Part shown: one piece after another, positions 47,330-58,154 of the stretch
How the letters are laid out: each line of letters begins with the position of its first letter
How positions within the stretch are numbered: position 1 is the first letter of the stretch
From: Branchiostoma lanceolatum
Taxonomy: Eukaryota > Chordata > Leptocardii > Amphioxiformes > Branchiostomatidae
Reading direction: 5' to 3'
Assembly: GCF_035083965.1 (NCBI RefSeq)
Contig: NC_089724.1
Span: forward strand, 4,140,001-4,204,000
DNA: 64,000 bases
Position numbers and translations under genes: made by a program
Notes under the pieces: model-generated
The model's input: only the letters and a program-made list of their open reading frames with translations
What the model was told of the DNA's origin: nothing
The model's database searches: none

Positions 47330-48537
47330 TCATCCAAAAAGTTTTAAGAGTGTCCAGAATTCCGGTTGGTGTCCATGGTCTCGGACGTGTTGTGCCATCA
47401 ACGTCATCAGTTTCCACCAGCTTTCTATCCCCTGGTCTTCGGAACACGCGTCATGCCCGCAGCACTTCTTGTGTCCGATAGACCAGTGTTGTCTCTGACA
47501 GTCGCGACTGCAGTAGCGGGTCATCTTACACCGGGCGCACAGCTTCAGGGCACCGGTTGACCTGTAGAAAATACAAGACAATTTCCTTCGATAGGTAGTA
47601 CAAATAGACGTCTTGCCATTATCACGGCGTCCATTTTTAATATCCCGGGGTCAGCTTTGGGTCATGCACCAAAACGAGGCTCCAGTTGGTGTCCCCCTTC
47701 TTATAAGCATGTACCTGTATTGCAATATAGGTATGCCATCTTTGGTCACCGTGGTCGTTTCACCCCTCAAGGGTGAAATACTGCAAGAAGTCTATTCAGA
47801 TGGAAAACATACTTTCTTCGGGCCAATAACAACGCCTGTACAGAGGACAAAGTATGTTTAAGTTAGTATTCTCAGACGAAATGGAAATAAAACGATGGAG
47901 CCTTCATCATCAAAACCTACCTGTAGCCGGGTTTGCCACACTTCGGGTTGCAGCATTTCAACAGCCTGGACTTCCTCGCTTCTTCTATCAGCTTCATGCT
48001 CTCGTGGCAATCGCAGAAGCCACGGCAGACATGGCTTTCGTCTGCTATCCCCATCCTAGTGGAAAGGTTTGACTCGTTTAGGAAACTTGACCACAAGATA
48101 TCTATCTATTTACATCCATCGATCTATCTATCTATCTATCTAATGATAGTATCTGTCTGTCTATACCTTTCTTTATATATCATATGTATCAGGATAGTAT
48201 AAAACATGCACCATGCACACACACAAACAAACACACACATAAATATGTGTATATAAACAAACAAACAAACACAAGACGAATTATTCCAGCTTTATTAGAA
48301 AGTTTGTCTACCGTAGAAACAGTCGTTCATTTTGTATTCTGATGGAAGGGTATGACACTTGCCACTGAGCGTCGTGGCCGTCGGTCAAATCAGGCCTTGC
48401 TCCAAACTCCAACAGTCGCCGAACTGTGTCGACACGTTTGTTGACGCATGCAGTCATGAGCGGCGTGTTCTGGAAGCCGTCCCGTATGTCTAGTGTTGCA
48501 CCATGATTCACCAGTAATTCCACCACTTCTGTCCACC
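47330..48537 (-). CDS. Ankyrin-MYND copy F, missing exons 1-2
   Basis: Exons matching family exons 3-5: 48537-48363, 48055-47921, 47561-47330. Frames join correctly. Exon 3 carries an ankyrin repeat (TPLMTACVNKRVDTVRRLLE). Exons 4-5 carry an intact MYND finger (CCNPKCGKPGY, LCARCKMTRYC, CSRDCQ, HWSIGHKKCC) and an extended tail (ESWWKLMTLMAQHVRDHG). The exon 3 donor reads CAGTG/gcaagt, a GC-AG intron, unlike the GT donors of the paralogs. No family exon 1, exon 2 or E-box array occurs before the 5S array begins at ~49060, so either the 5' end is lost or it lies beyond the array. Probably a 5'-truncated gene. Confidence 0.72.
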
Positions 48538-48679
48538 CTGAGATTGGATTTGCGACACAAAAATAATATAAATGAATTAAAATCATCAAATTTTGTGTTG
48601 GAAATGAATGATAATGCAATTTGTTTTATCTTTAGCTATATGATTTACTGAATTTCTTGATGTTGTTGATATCTTGTTC

Positions 48680-49060
48680 ATCATCATCATCGGTCGACCC
48701 CCGGGGGGGACGGGGCAAGTCCATGCACAACCGCTGACCACTCCATATCTTGTTAACCACCACTGTGATTTTGAATCTGCCCTTGTACTGATTGTATTTT
48801 ATTACCTGTAATGGATTACTTTATAGATTTGGTTGTTGTTTGTATCTGATCACTTTTAATTTCGTATTGTATCTGTTTGTTTGTATGTTCATGTAGTTTG
48901 TGACGGGAACCAAATGAAATATAGATAAAACAAACATTGCCTTCTGCGAAGTAACATGCAATCATTTCTTCACGCCGAAATCTGATAAACGTTGCAGTAT
49001 ATACGAGTTCATAAACAGGGTACGTGTATTTTTCATTCCTTGTTATACGACGCAAATATC
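48680..49060. other. Junction region between ankyrin-MYND cluster and 5S array
   Basis: A CATCATCAT run at ~48680 is followed by GGTCGACCCCCGGGGGG, which looks like the end of a retroelement. The rest is AT-rich with no gene. Confidence 0.4.
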
Positions 49061-49061
49061 T

Positions 49062-49165
49062 CGTTCCCAAGTGGTCTCCCATCCAGGTACTGGCCGGACT
49101 CGACGTTGCTTAACTATCCGAGTTCGAATGGGATCGGGTGTTCTCAACGCCATGTGGCCTTAGAT
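49062..49165 (-). rRNA. 5S-rRNA-like gene, array 1 unit 1
   Basis: Minus strand carries AGTTAAGCAACGTCGAGTCC (box A region) and AGTACCTGGATGGGAGACC (box C), the internal Pol III promoter of 5S genes. The last ~10 bases of the usual 3' end are replaced by flanking sequence, so this edge unit is truncated. Confidence 0.75.
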
Positions 49166-49240
49166 GAAAGGTGATGTTTGGGTGGCTTACTTATGGCCAC
49201 TTTTTACAATAATCGAAAGAAAAAAAGAATCAAAAGAGAC

Positions 49241-49356
49241 GCCTTCAGCATTCGTTCCCAAGTGTTCTCCCATCCAGGTACTGGCCGGACTCGACGTTGC
49301 TTAACTATCCGAGTTCAAATGGGATCGGGTGTTCTCAACGCCATGTGGCCTTAGAT
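49241..49356 (-). rRNA. 5S-rRNA-like gene, array 1 unit 2
   Basis: A 116-nt unit from ATCTAAGGCCACATGG to GCTGAAGGC, followed by CTTTTG and T-rich stretches that can end Pol III transcription. It has GAACAC for GACCAC after GGGA in box C. Confidence 0.78.
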
Positions 49357-49431
49357 GAAAGGTGATGTTTGGGTGGCTTTCTTATGGCCACTTTTTGCAA
49401 TAATCGAAAGAAAAAAATAGTCAAAAGAGAC

Positions 49432-49547
49432 GTCTTCAGCATTCGTTCCCAAGTGTTCTCCCATCCAGGTACTGGCCGGACTCGACGTTGCTTAACTATC
49501 CGAGTTCGAATGGGATCGGGTGTTCTCAACGCCATGTGGCCTTAGAT
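49432..49547 (-). rRNA. 5S-rRNA-like gene, array 1 unit 3
   Basis: Same structure as unit 2, with the same box C substitution. Unit period is 191 bp. Confidence 0.78.
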
Positions 49548-49803
49548 GAAAGGTGATGTTTGGGTGGCTTACTTATGGCCACTTTTTACAATAATCGAAA
49601 GAAAAAAAAGAATCAAAAGAGACGCCTTCAGCATCCGTTCCCAGGCAGCCAAGTACCTTTGTTGACCAATGGTTGAGCGACGTTGAGCAAGTTGAGTACT
49701 CAACCCGCCAATCATTGAGCCACGTTGAGCAGGGTCTTTTGCTCAACAGACCAATCAGGCTGCGCGACCCCCGTATGTCAGAGTTGAAACTGGGGTCAAA
49801 TCC

Positions 49804-49814
49804 AAGATGGCGGC
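49804..49814 (+). promoter_or_regulatory. AAGATGGCGGC (YY1-like) start element of the linker transcript
   Basis: AAGATGGCGGC is the well-known YY1-type core promoter / translation-start motif. Here the ATG is followed by a stop after six codons, so it would act as a transcription-start element. It is conserved at 62555 in the second linker. Confidence 0.5.
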
Positions 49815-51724
49815 AACCGGCCATTAGTGTGCGAAGCGAGGCACCTTTTCTGCTGTCATCTCGCTCAGGTGAGGCTAATCTTCTTCAAATTTGTCTCATT
49901 TTGTAGGGAATCTGGTGGCGCACAAGGCTATCTAGTTTAGGTTTTAGCTCCGTCGGCAGATTTTACGAAAATTGACTAGTTATTTCGTCAAAATCCCATT
50001 GTTTAAGTATAGTAAATTCGGCATGGTGGAGGGTAATTTTACCTGAATTTATACCGCTGTCACTTGGCTCAGGTAAGTCCCATCTCCCCCATTCTTGGCT
50101 CTTTTACAAGTCTATCTAGTTTGGGGTTTTCCTGTGTTGACAGATTTTCTGAAAATTGACAACTTCTATTGTCCAATATGCCATTGTTTAACCTCCTTGG
50201 TTTATGTATGGGGATTTCATGGCATTTTCCTGTCAATTCATCCCGCTGTCATTTTCCTCAGGTAAGTCCCATCTCCTCCATTCTTGGCTCTTTTTTAAGG
50301 TCATGTAGTTGTGCACAAAGCTATCTAGTTTTGGGGGTGCCTGTCTTGATAGATTGTCTGAAAAATGTCAGCTTCTATTGTCAAAAATACCATTGTTAAG
50401 AGATGCTGATTTTGCATGTTCTTGTGTATAGACAACATAGATCCAGTTGCCGTTGAATCTGAGCTAATTTTTCACTCATTTTGCTATCTGGTGCATCTTG
50501 TTAGCTTTGGAACAATGTTATTGACCTTTTGCGGTAATAATCTTTGTGTTTTCAGGGGCATAGCTAGTCCCCTACTAGCTAGTAGCTACATATTCTTGTA
50601 TCCAAAACTGGTTCTGTTGCAGATGAAGTCAATTTTAGATCTGCTTCTGTTTTAGGCTTTACGTTAGATGATCTATCTTAATCTAGATAACAGGCTACTA
50701 GGATGGGACAAAGTAAGGTTTTTGCATAGCGTTACAGAATGAAGAAACTGAACTACTGTATGTATAATTGATATTGTGTTTATGTTTACTACACCAGGTG
50801 AAGGTTGAACATGGAGAGGAGATGGAGAGTTTCCTTCTCTCACCTGTCATTTTGTCAAGGCTGAACCTGGTCGGAGGTAAGATAACTTTTAGATCATTTT
50901 GACTAAGTTTTGATTACAGATTGTACTGTTTTGTGTATGGACAAACTTAGCACCTCTACTTGTAAGGCATTGGTGTTTTCTACAAGCCGCATAAGACCAA
51001 ACTGATAGGTTTAATCCACTCACACCAATAAGTAATCTTTTCTATAATAAGACTGGTCGGTTCTTTAAGTTTAACGTGCTCGAGGTGTGTCTCTCCTCAA
51101 ACATAGAACCTCTGACTTGACGTCCCATCCTACTGTTTTATCTTCTGCAGGAACCGGACTCAAAGAAACAAGTGAAAGCTGACTCTACTGTTTACAGGTT
51201 GCAGCAGGATCCTGACTATGCAAGTGATACTGTATTGTTGGCACCTACAGGTCATGTTACGTTTTATGATGCTGAGATTGAAATGACATTTGTACATGCT
51301 TTATTTGTACATGTTTGTACAAGTGTGTATAGTGTGTTGCTGTACTTTCAGCATTTACCTTCTTGTCTTAGGCTAGATAACATTTGATGATGTCTTGTGC
51401 TGTGTGTGTTACACTGACACCTGATGTCAGAGTTTCATAGAATATGAAGACATTTTAATTGGAGATGATACATATGAAGACTGCTTCCATAGAATTTTAC
51501 AGAAATTTTAAAGTTAGAAATGATTTCGTTTCTTCAAAGACTACTATGCTTTGTGAAATTCATTCTTACACTGTCTTGAAATGTACTTTATCATAAATCT
51601 TGGTCTGATTTCTTCTTCAGAAATGAGAAAGTGTCCTTGATGAATCAGAGGTGCCAGTATACTTACAACTTATTGCCTGAGGAGACATCACACCAGCTGG
51701 GAGCCAGCACTCTGTCAACTGGTG

Positions 51725-51850
51725 CTCTCCAAGCAGAGGTTTGATGAGAAGGTTGTGACCTTCTTCTGACTTGCCCCGTTTACCTAAAGCCAATCCATTT
51801 TTTTCAATCCAACCTCCAACCTCGCCTGGCTGTCAGAAGAAGCTCACAAT
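51725..51850. repeat. Hairpin-forming dispersed repeat, copy 3
   Basis: GTGCTCTCCAAGCAGAGG, then CTTCTTCTGACTTGCCCCG and inverse CTGTCAGAAGAAG, related to the copies at 14800 and 40150. It lies in the last exon of the linker transcript candidate. Confidence 0.5.
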
Positions 51851-53969
51851 CTCTCAATCCAACATTTGGTTGGCTGTTAGAAAACAGCACAAGTCTTGCA
51901 CTGTAAGGTGTATGAAACATTTTGCTATTTTGCATCACCATACCGTGTTCAGACACTTAAGACTTGCAGGCACAACAGTTTTGGGAAGAGTTTTCTGATC
52001 AAGGAAGAATTTTGTTAGAAAGGATTGTGATTATTGAATGGTTTGAAAAGAAAATGGCACCTGAACAAATATAGGAAGAAGAGTTCTAAGTTCTGTCCAA
52101 GGGGAGCTGTCCAACAGCTGGCATCACCAGTGCCCCAGAACCTGAATTCTCTTCATCTTGTTCAGCTCCTAAATTCCCTCAAAGACATCAAGTCTCATTT
52201 CCTATAGCAATTATACCTCGATTCTAACAGCAACCTTCTCTATGCTACCTGTTACTGCTTGAAGACAAGAACACTAAGTTATAAATGCAGTGAGATGTAT
52301 TGAATGTTTTCTACTGACTGTTCTTATTTATACTTTGTATCAACATAACCTCCTAAATACTTAAAACAGAAAGGAATAAAAATTTTGAGCCCTTTTTATG
52401 TGACAGAGGACGGTAAAGATGTTAAGTGTTTTATGATCTCTTTATTACAGAAATAAAATGGGATTTGGCGGTGTTTTCATGTTTTAATTGCTAAAGCAGA
52501 TGTAAAATTCAATTTCTCACTTTAATCCAACAGATTCCTGCCATCTCAACATAGATACGGCATCCCAAAGAGGTTAACACACTTTCCCCCACATCTGCAT
52601 GGATTCCCGAGATCTCCAAGCAGATGTCGCTTAACCCAGGAGTTTCTGTAGGGACTTGGGGGGGTCATCCGCCGTTCCCAAGTGGTCTCCCATCCAGGTA
52701 CTGGCCGGACTCGACGTTGCTTAACTATCCGAGTTCGAATGGGATCGGGTGTTCTCAACGCCATGTGGCCTTAGATGAAAGGTGATGTTTGGGTGGCTTA
52801 CTTATGGCCACTTTTTACAATAATCGAAAGAAAAAAATAATCAAAAGAGACGCCTTCAGCATTCGTTCCCCGTTCCCAAGTGGTCTCCCATCCAGGTACT
52901 GGCCGGACTCGACGTTGCTTAACTATCCGAGTTCGAATGGGATCGGGTGTTCTCACACCATGTGGCCTTAGATGAAAGGTGATGTTTGGGTGGCTTACTT
53001 ATGGCCACTTTTTACAATAATCGAAAGAAAAAAATAATCAAAAGAGACGCCTTCAGCATTCGTTCCCAAGTGGTCTCCCATCCAGGTACTGGCCGGACTC
53101 GACGTTGCTTAACTATCCGAGTTTGAATGGGATCGGGTGTTCTCAACGCCATGTGGCCTTAGATGAAAGGTGATGTTTGGGTGGCTTACTTATGGCCACT
53201 TTTTACAATAATCGAAAGAAAAAAATAATCAAAAGAGACGCCTTCAGCATTCGTTTCCAAGTGGTCTCCCATCCAGGTACTGGTCGGACTCGACGTTGCT
53301 TAACTATCCGAGTTCGAATGGGATCGGGTGTTCTCAACGCCATGTGGCCTTAGATGAAAGGTGATGTTTGGGTGGCTTACTTATGGCCACTTTTTACAAT
53401 AATCGAAAGAACAAAATAGTCAAAAGAGACGCCTTCAGCATTCGTTCCCAAGTGGTCTCCCATCCAGGTACTGGCCGGACTCGACGTTGCTTAACTATCC
53501 GAGTTCGAATGGGATCGGGTGTTCTCAACGCCATGTGGCCTTAGATGAAAGGTGATGTTTGGGTGGCTTACTTATGGCCACTTTTTACAATAATCGAAAG
53601 AAAAAAATAGTCAAAAGAGACGCCTTCAGCATTCAAGTGGTCTCCCATCCAGGTATTGGCCGGACTCGACGTTGCTTAACTATCCGAGTTCGAATGGGAT
53701 CGGGTGTTCTCAACGCCATGTGGCCTTAGATGAAAGGTGATGTTTGGGTGGCTTACTTATGGCCACTTTTTACAATAATCGAAAGAAAAAAATAATCAAA
53801 AGAGACGCCTTCAGCATTCGTTTCCAAGTGGTCTCCCATCCAGGTACTGGTCGGACTCGACGTTGCTTAACTATCCGAGTTCGAATGGGATCGGGTGTTC
53901 TCAACGCCATGTGGCCTTAGATGAAAGGTGATGTTTGGGTGGCTTACTTATGGCCACTTTTTACAATAA

Positions 53970-56900
53970 TCGAAAGAAAAAAATAGTCAAAAGAGACGCC
54001 TTCAGCATTCGTTCCCAAGTGGTCTCCCATCCAGGTACTGGCCGGACTCGACGTTGCTTAACTATCCGAGTTCGAATGGGATCGGGTGTTCTCAACGCCA
54101 TGTGGCCTTAGATGAAAGGTGATGTTTGGGTGGCTTACTTATGGCCACTTTTTACAATAATCGAAAGAAAAAAATAGTCAAAAGAGGCGCCTTCAGCATT
54201 CAAGTGGTCTCCCATCCAGGTACTGGCCGGACTTGACGTTGCTTAACTATCCGAGTTCGAATGGGATCGGGTGTTCTCAACGCCATGTGGCCTTAGATGA
54301 AAGGTGATGTTTGGGTGGCTTACTTATGGCCACTTTTTACAATAATCGAAAGAAAAAAATAGTCAAAAGAGACGCCTTCAGCATTCGTTCCCAAGTGGTC
54401 TCCCATCCAGGTACTGGCCGGACTCGACGTTGCTTAACTATCCGAGTTCGAATGGGATCGGGTGTTCTCAACGCCATGTGGCCTTAGATGAAAGGTGATG
54501 TTTGGGTGGCTTACTTATGGCCACTTTTTACAATAATCGAAAGAAAAAAATAATCAAAAGAGACGCCTTCAGCATTCGTTCCCAAGTGGTCTCCCATCCA
54601 GGTACTGGCCGGACTCGACGTTGCTTAACTATCCGAGTTCGAATGGGATCGGGTGTTCTCAACGCCATGTGGCCTTAGATGAAAGGTGATGTTTGGGTGG
54701 CTTACTTATGGCCACTTTTTACAATAATCGAAAGAAAAAAATAATCAAAAGAGACGCCTTCAGCATTCGTTCCCAAGTGGTCTCCCATCCAGGTACTGGC
54801 CGGACTCGACGTTGCTTAACTATCCGAGTTCGAATGGGATCGGGTGTTCTCACACCATGTGGCCTTAGATGAAAGGTGATGTTTGGGTGGCTTACTTATG
54901 GCCACTTTTTACAATAATCGAAAGAAAAAAATAATCAAAAGAGACGCCTTCAGCATTCGTTTCCAAGTGGTCTCCCATCCAGGTACTGGCCGGACTCGAC
55001 GTTGCTTAACTATCCGAGTTTGAATGGGATCGGGTGTTCTCAACGCCATGTGGCCTTAGATGAAAGGTGATGTTTGGGTGGCTTACTTATGGCCACTTTT
55101 TACAATAATCGAAAGAAAAAAATAATCAAAAGAGACGCCTTCAGCATTCGTTTCCAAGTGGTCTCCCATCCAGGTACTGGTCGGACTCGACGTTGCTTAA
55201 CTATCCGAGTTCGAATGGGATCGGGTGTTCTCACACCATGTGGCCTTAGATGAAAGGTGATGTTTGGGTGGCTTACTTATGGCCACTTTTTACAATAATC
55301 GAAAGAAAAAAAATAGTCAAAAGAGACGCCTTCAGCATTCGTTTCCAAGTGGTCTCCCATCCAGGTACTGGCCGGACTCGACGTTGCTTAACTATCCGAG
55401 TTTGAATGGGATCGGGTGTTCTCAACGCCATGTGGCCTTAGATGAAAGGTGATGTTTGGGTGGCTTACTTATGGCCACTTTTTACAATAATCGAAAGAAA
55501 AAAATAATCAAAAGAGACGCCTTCAGCATTCGTTTCCAAGTGGTCTCCCATCCAGGTACTGGTCGGACTCGACGTTGCTTAACTATCCGAGTTCGAATGG
55601 GATCGGGTGTTCTCAACGCCATGTGGCCTTAGATGAAAGGTGATGTTTGGTTGGCTTACTTATGGCCACTTTTTACAATAATCGAAAGAAAAAAATAGTC
55701 AAAAGAGACGCCTTCAGCATTCAAGTGGTCTCCCATCCAGGTATTGGCCGGACTCGACGTTGCTTAACTATCCGAGTTCGAATGGGATCGGGTGTTCTCA
55801 ACGCCATGTGGGCTTAGATGAAAGGTGATGTTTGGGTGGCTTACTTATGGCCACTTTTTACAATAATCGAAAGAAAAAAATAGTCAAAAGAGCCGCCTTC
55901 AGCATTCGTTCCCAAGTGGTCTCCCATCCAGGTACTGGCCGGACTCGACGTTGCTTAACTATCCGAGTTCGAATGGGATCGGGTGTTTTCAACGCCATGT
56001 GGCCTTAGATGAAAGGTGATGTTTGGGTGGCTTACTTATGGCCACTTTTTACAATAATCGAAAGAAAAAAAGAATCAAAAGAGACGCCTTCAGCATTCGT
56101 TCCCAAGTGGTCTCCCATCCAGGTATTGGCCGGACTCGACGTTGTTTAACTATCCGAGTTCGAATGGGATCGGGTGTTCTCAACGCCATGTGGCCTTAGA
56201 TGAAAGGTGATGTTTGGGTGGCTTACTTATGGCCACTTTTTACAATAATCGAAAGAAAAAAATAATCAAAAGAGACGCCTTCAGCATTCGTTTCCAAGTG
56301 GTCTCCCATCCAGGTACTGGTCGGACTCGACGTTGCTTAACTATCCGAGTTCGAATGGGATCGGGTGTTCTCAACGCCATGTGGCCTTAGATGAAAGGTG
56401 ATGTTTGGTTGGCTTACTTATGGCCACTTTTTACAATAATCGAAAGAAAAAAATAGTCAAAAGAGACGCCTTCAGCATTCAAGTGGTCTCCCATCCAGGT
56501 ATTGGCCGGACTCGACGTTGCTTAACTATCCGAGTTCGAATGGGATCGGGTGTTCTCAACGCCATGTGGGCTTAGATGAAAGGTGATGTTTGGGTGGCTT
56601 ACTTATGGCCACTTTTTACAATAATCGAAAGAAAAAAATAGTCAAAAGAGCCGCCTTCAGCATTCGTTCCCAAGTGGTCTCCCATCCAGGTACTGGCCGG
56701 ACTCGACGTTGCTTAACTATCCGAGTTCGAATGGGATCGGGTGTTTTCAACGCCATGTGGCCTTAGATGAAAGGTGATGTTTGGGTGGCTTACTTATGGC
56801 CACTTTTTACAATAATCGAAAGAAAAAAAGAATCAAAAGAGACGCCTTCAGCATTCGTTCCCAAGTGGTCTCCCATCCAGGTATTGGCCGGACTCGACGT

Positions 56901-57960
56901 TGTTTAACTATCCGAGTTCGAATGGGATCGGGTGTTCTCAACGCCATGTGGCCTTAGATGAAAGGTGATGTTTGGGTGGCTTACTTATGGCCACTTTTTA
57001 CAATAATCGAAAGAAAAAAAGAATCAAAAGAGACGCCTTCAGCATTCGTTCCCAAGTGGTCTCCCATCCAGGTACTGGCCGGACTCGACGTTGCTTAACT
57101 ATCCGAGTTCGAATGGGATCGGGTGTTCTCAACGCCATGTGGCCTTAGATGAAAGGTGATGTTTGGGTGGCTTACTTATGGCCACTTTTTACAATAATCG
57201 AAAGAAAAAAATAATCAAAAGAGACGCCTTCAGCATTCGTTCCCAAGTGGTCTCCCATCCAGGTACTGGCCGGACTCGACGTTGCTTAACTATCCGAGTT
57301 CGAATGGGATCGGGTGTTCTCAACGCCATGTGGCCTTAGATGAAAGGTGATGTTTGGGTGGCTTACTTACGGCCACTTTTTACAATAATCGAAAGAAAAA
57401 AATAATCAAAAGAGACGCCTTCAGCATTCGTTCCCACGTGGTCTCCCATCCAGGTACTGGCCGGACTCGACGTTGCTTAACTATCCGAGTTCGAATGGGA
57501 TCGGGTGTTCTCAACGCCATGTGGCCTTAGATGAAAGGTGATGTTTGGGTGGCTTACTTATGGCCACTTTTTACAATAATCGAAAGAAAAAAAGTAATCA
57601 AAAGAGACGCCTTCAGCATTCGTTCCCACGTGGTCTCCCATCCAGGTACTGGCCGGACTCGACGTTGCTTAACTATCCGAGTTCGAATGGGATCGGGTGT
57701 TCTCAACGCCATGTGGCTATAGATGAAAGGTGATGTTTGGGTGGCTTTCTTATGGCCACTTTTTACAATAATCGAAAGAAAAAAATAGTTAAAAGAGACG
57801 CCTTCAGCATTCGTTCCCAAGTGGTCTCCCATCCAGGTATTGGCCGGACTCGACGTTGCTTAACTATCCGAGTTCGAATGGGATCGGGTGTTCTCAACGC
57901 CATGTGGCCTTAGATGAAAGGTGATGTTTGGGTGGCTTACTTATGGCCACTTTTTACAAT
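53970..57960. repeat. 21-unit higher-order block, first copy
   Basis: Unit-specific variants recur exactly 4184 bp later (for example GAGGCGCC at 54184 and 58368; AAAAAAAGTAATC at ~57590 and ~61774). About 4 kb of the array was therefore copied as a block of some 20-22 units. A smaller 4-unit (~758 bp) duplication is nested inside (55549-56307). Confidence 0.85.
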
Positions 57961-58154
57961 AATCGAAAGAAAAAAATAATCAAAAGAGACGCCTTCAGCA
58001 TTCGTTTCCAAGTGGTCTCCCATCCAGGTACTGGTCGGACTCGACGTTGCTTAACTATCCGAGTTCGAATGGGATCGGGTGTTCTCAACGCCATGTGGCC
58101 TTAGATGAAAGGTGATGTTTGGGTGGCTTACTTATGGCCACTTTTTACAATAAT

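Larger units (their letters stand above)
49804..52457 (+). ncRNA. Candidate spliced transcript of the linker, opposite to the 5S genes
   Basis: Splice-like signals occur in order: exon 1 to 49868 (CTCAG/gtgagg), further donors at ~50070 and ~50263, exon 50798-50876 (ACACCAG acceptor, CGGAG/gtaag donor), exon 51151-51250 (TTCTGCAG / CTACAG/gtcatg), last exon from 51621 to AATAAA at 52375 or 52452. The 51151 exon is open (EPDSKKQVKADSTVYRLQQD), but no frame joins through the other exons without stops. A long non-coding RNA, or a decayed gene, fits best. Confidence 0.4.
49620..52660. repeat. Linker between 5S arrays, copy 1
   Basis: Starts at CCAGGCAGCCAAGTACC, a relic of a more canonical 5S 3' end. 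Bases ~49640-51042 are repeated at 62385-64000 with about 97% identity. It contains a short block (GCTGTCACTTGGCTCAG/gtaagtccc type) repeated every ~192-202 bp, three times here. Confidence 0.85.

Noticed and set aside
51172-51387. Protein-coding gene in the 5S linker
   Set aside because: Only the 51151-51250 segment looks coding; joining it to neighbouring exon candidates gives stops in every frame.
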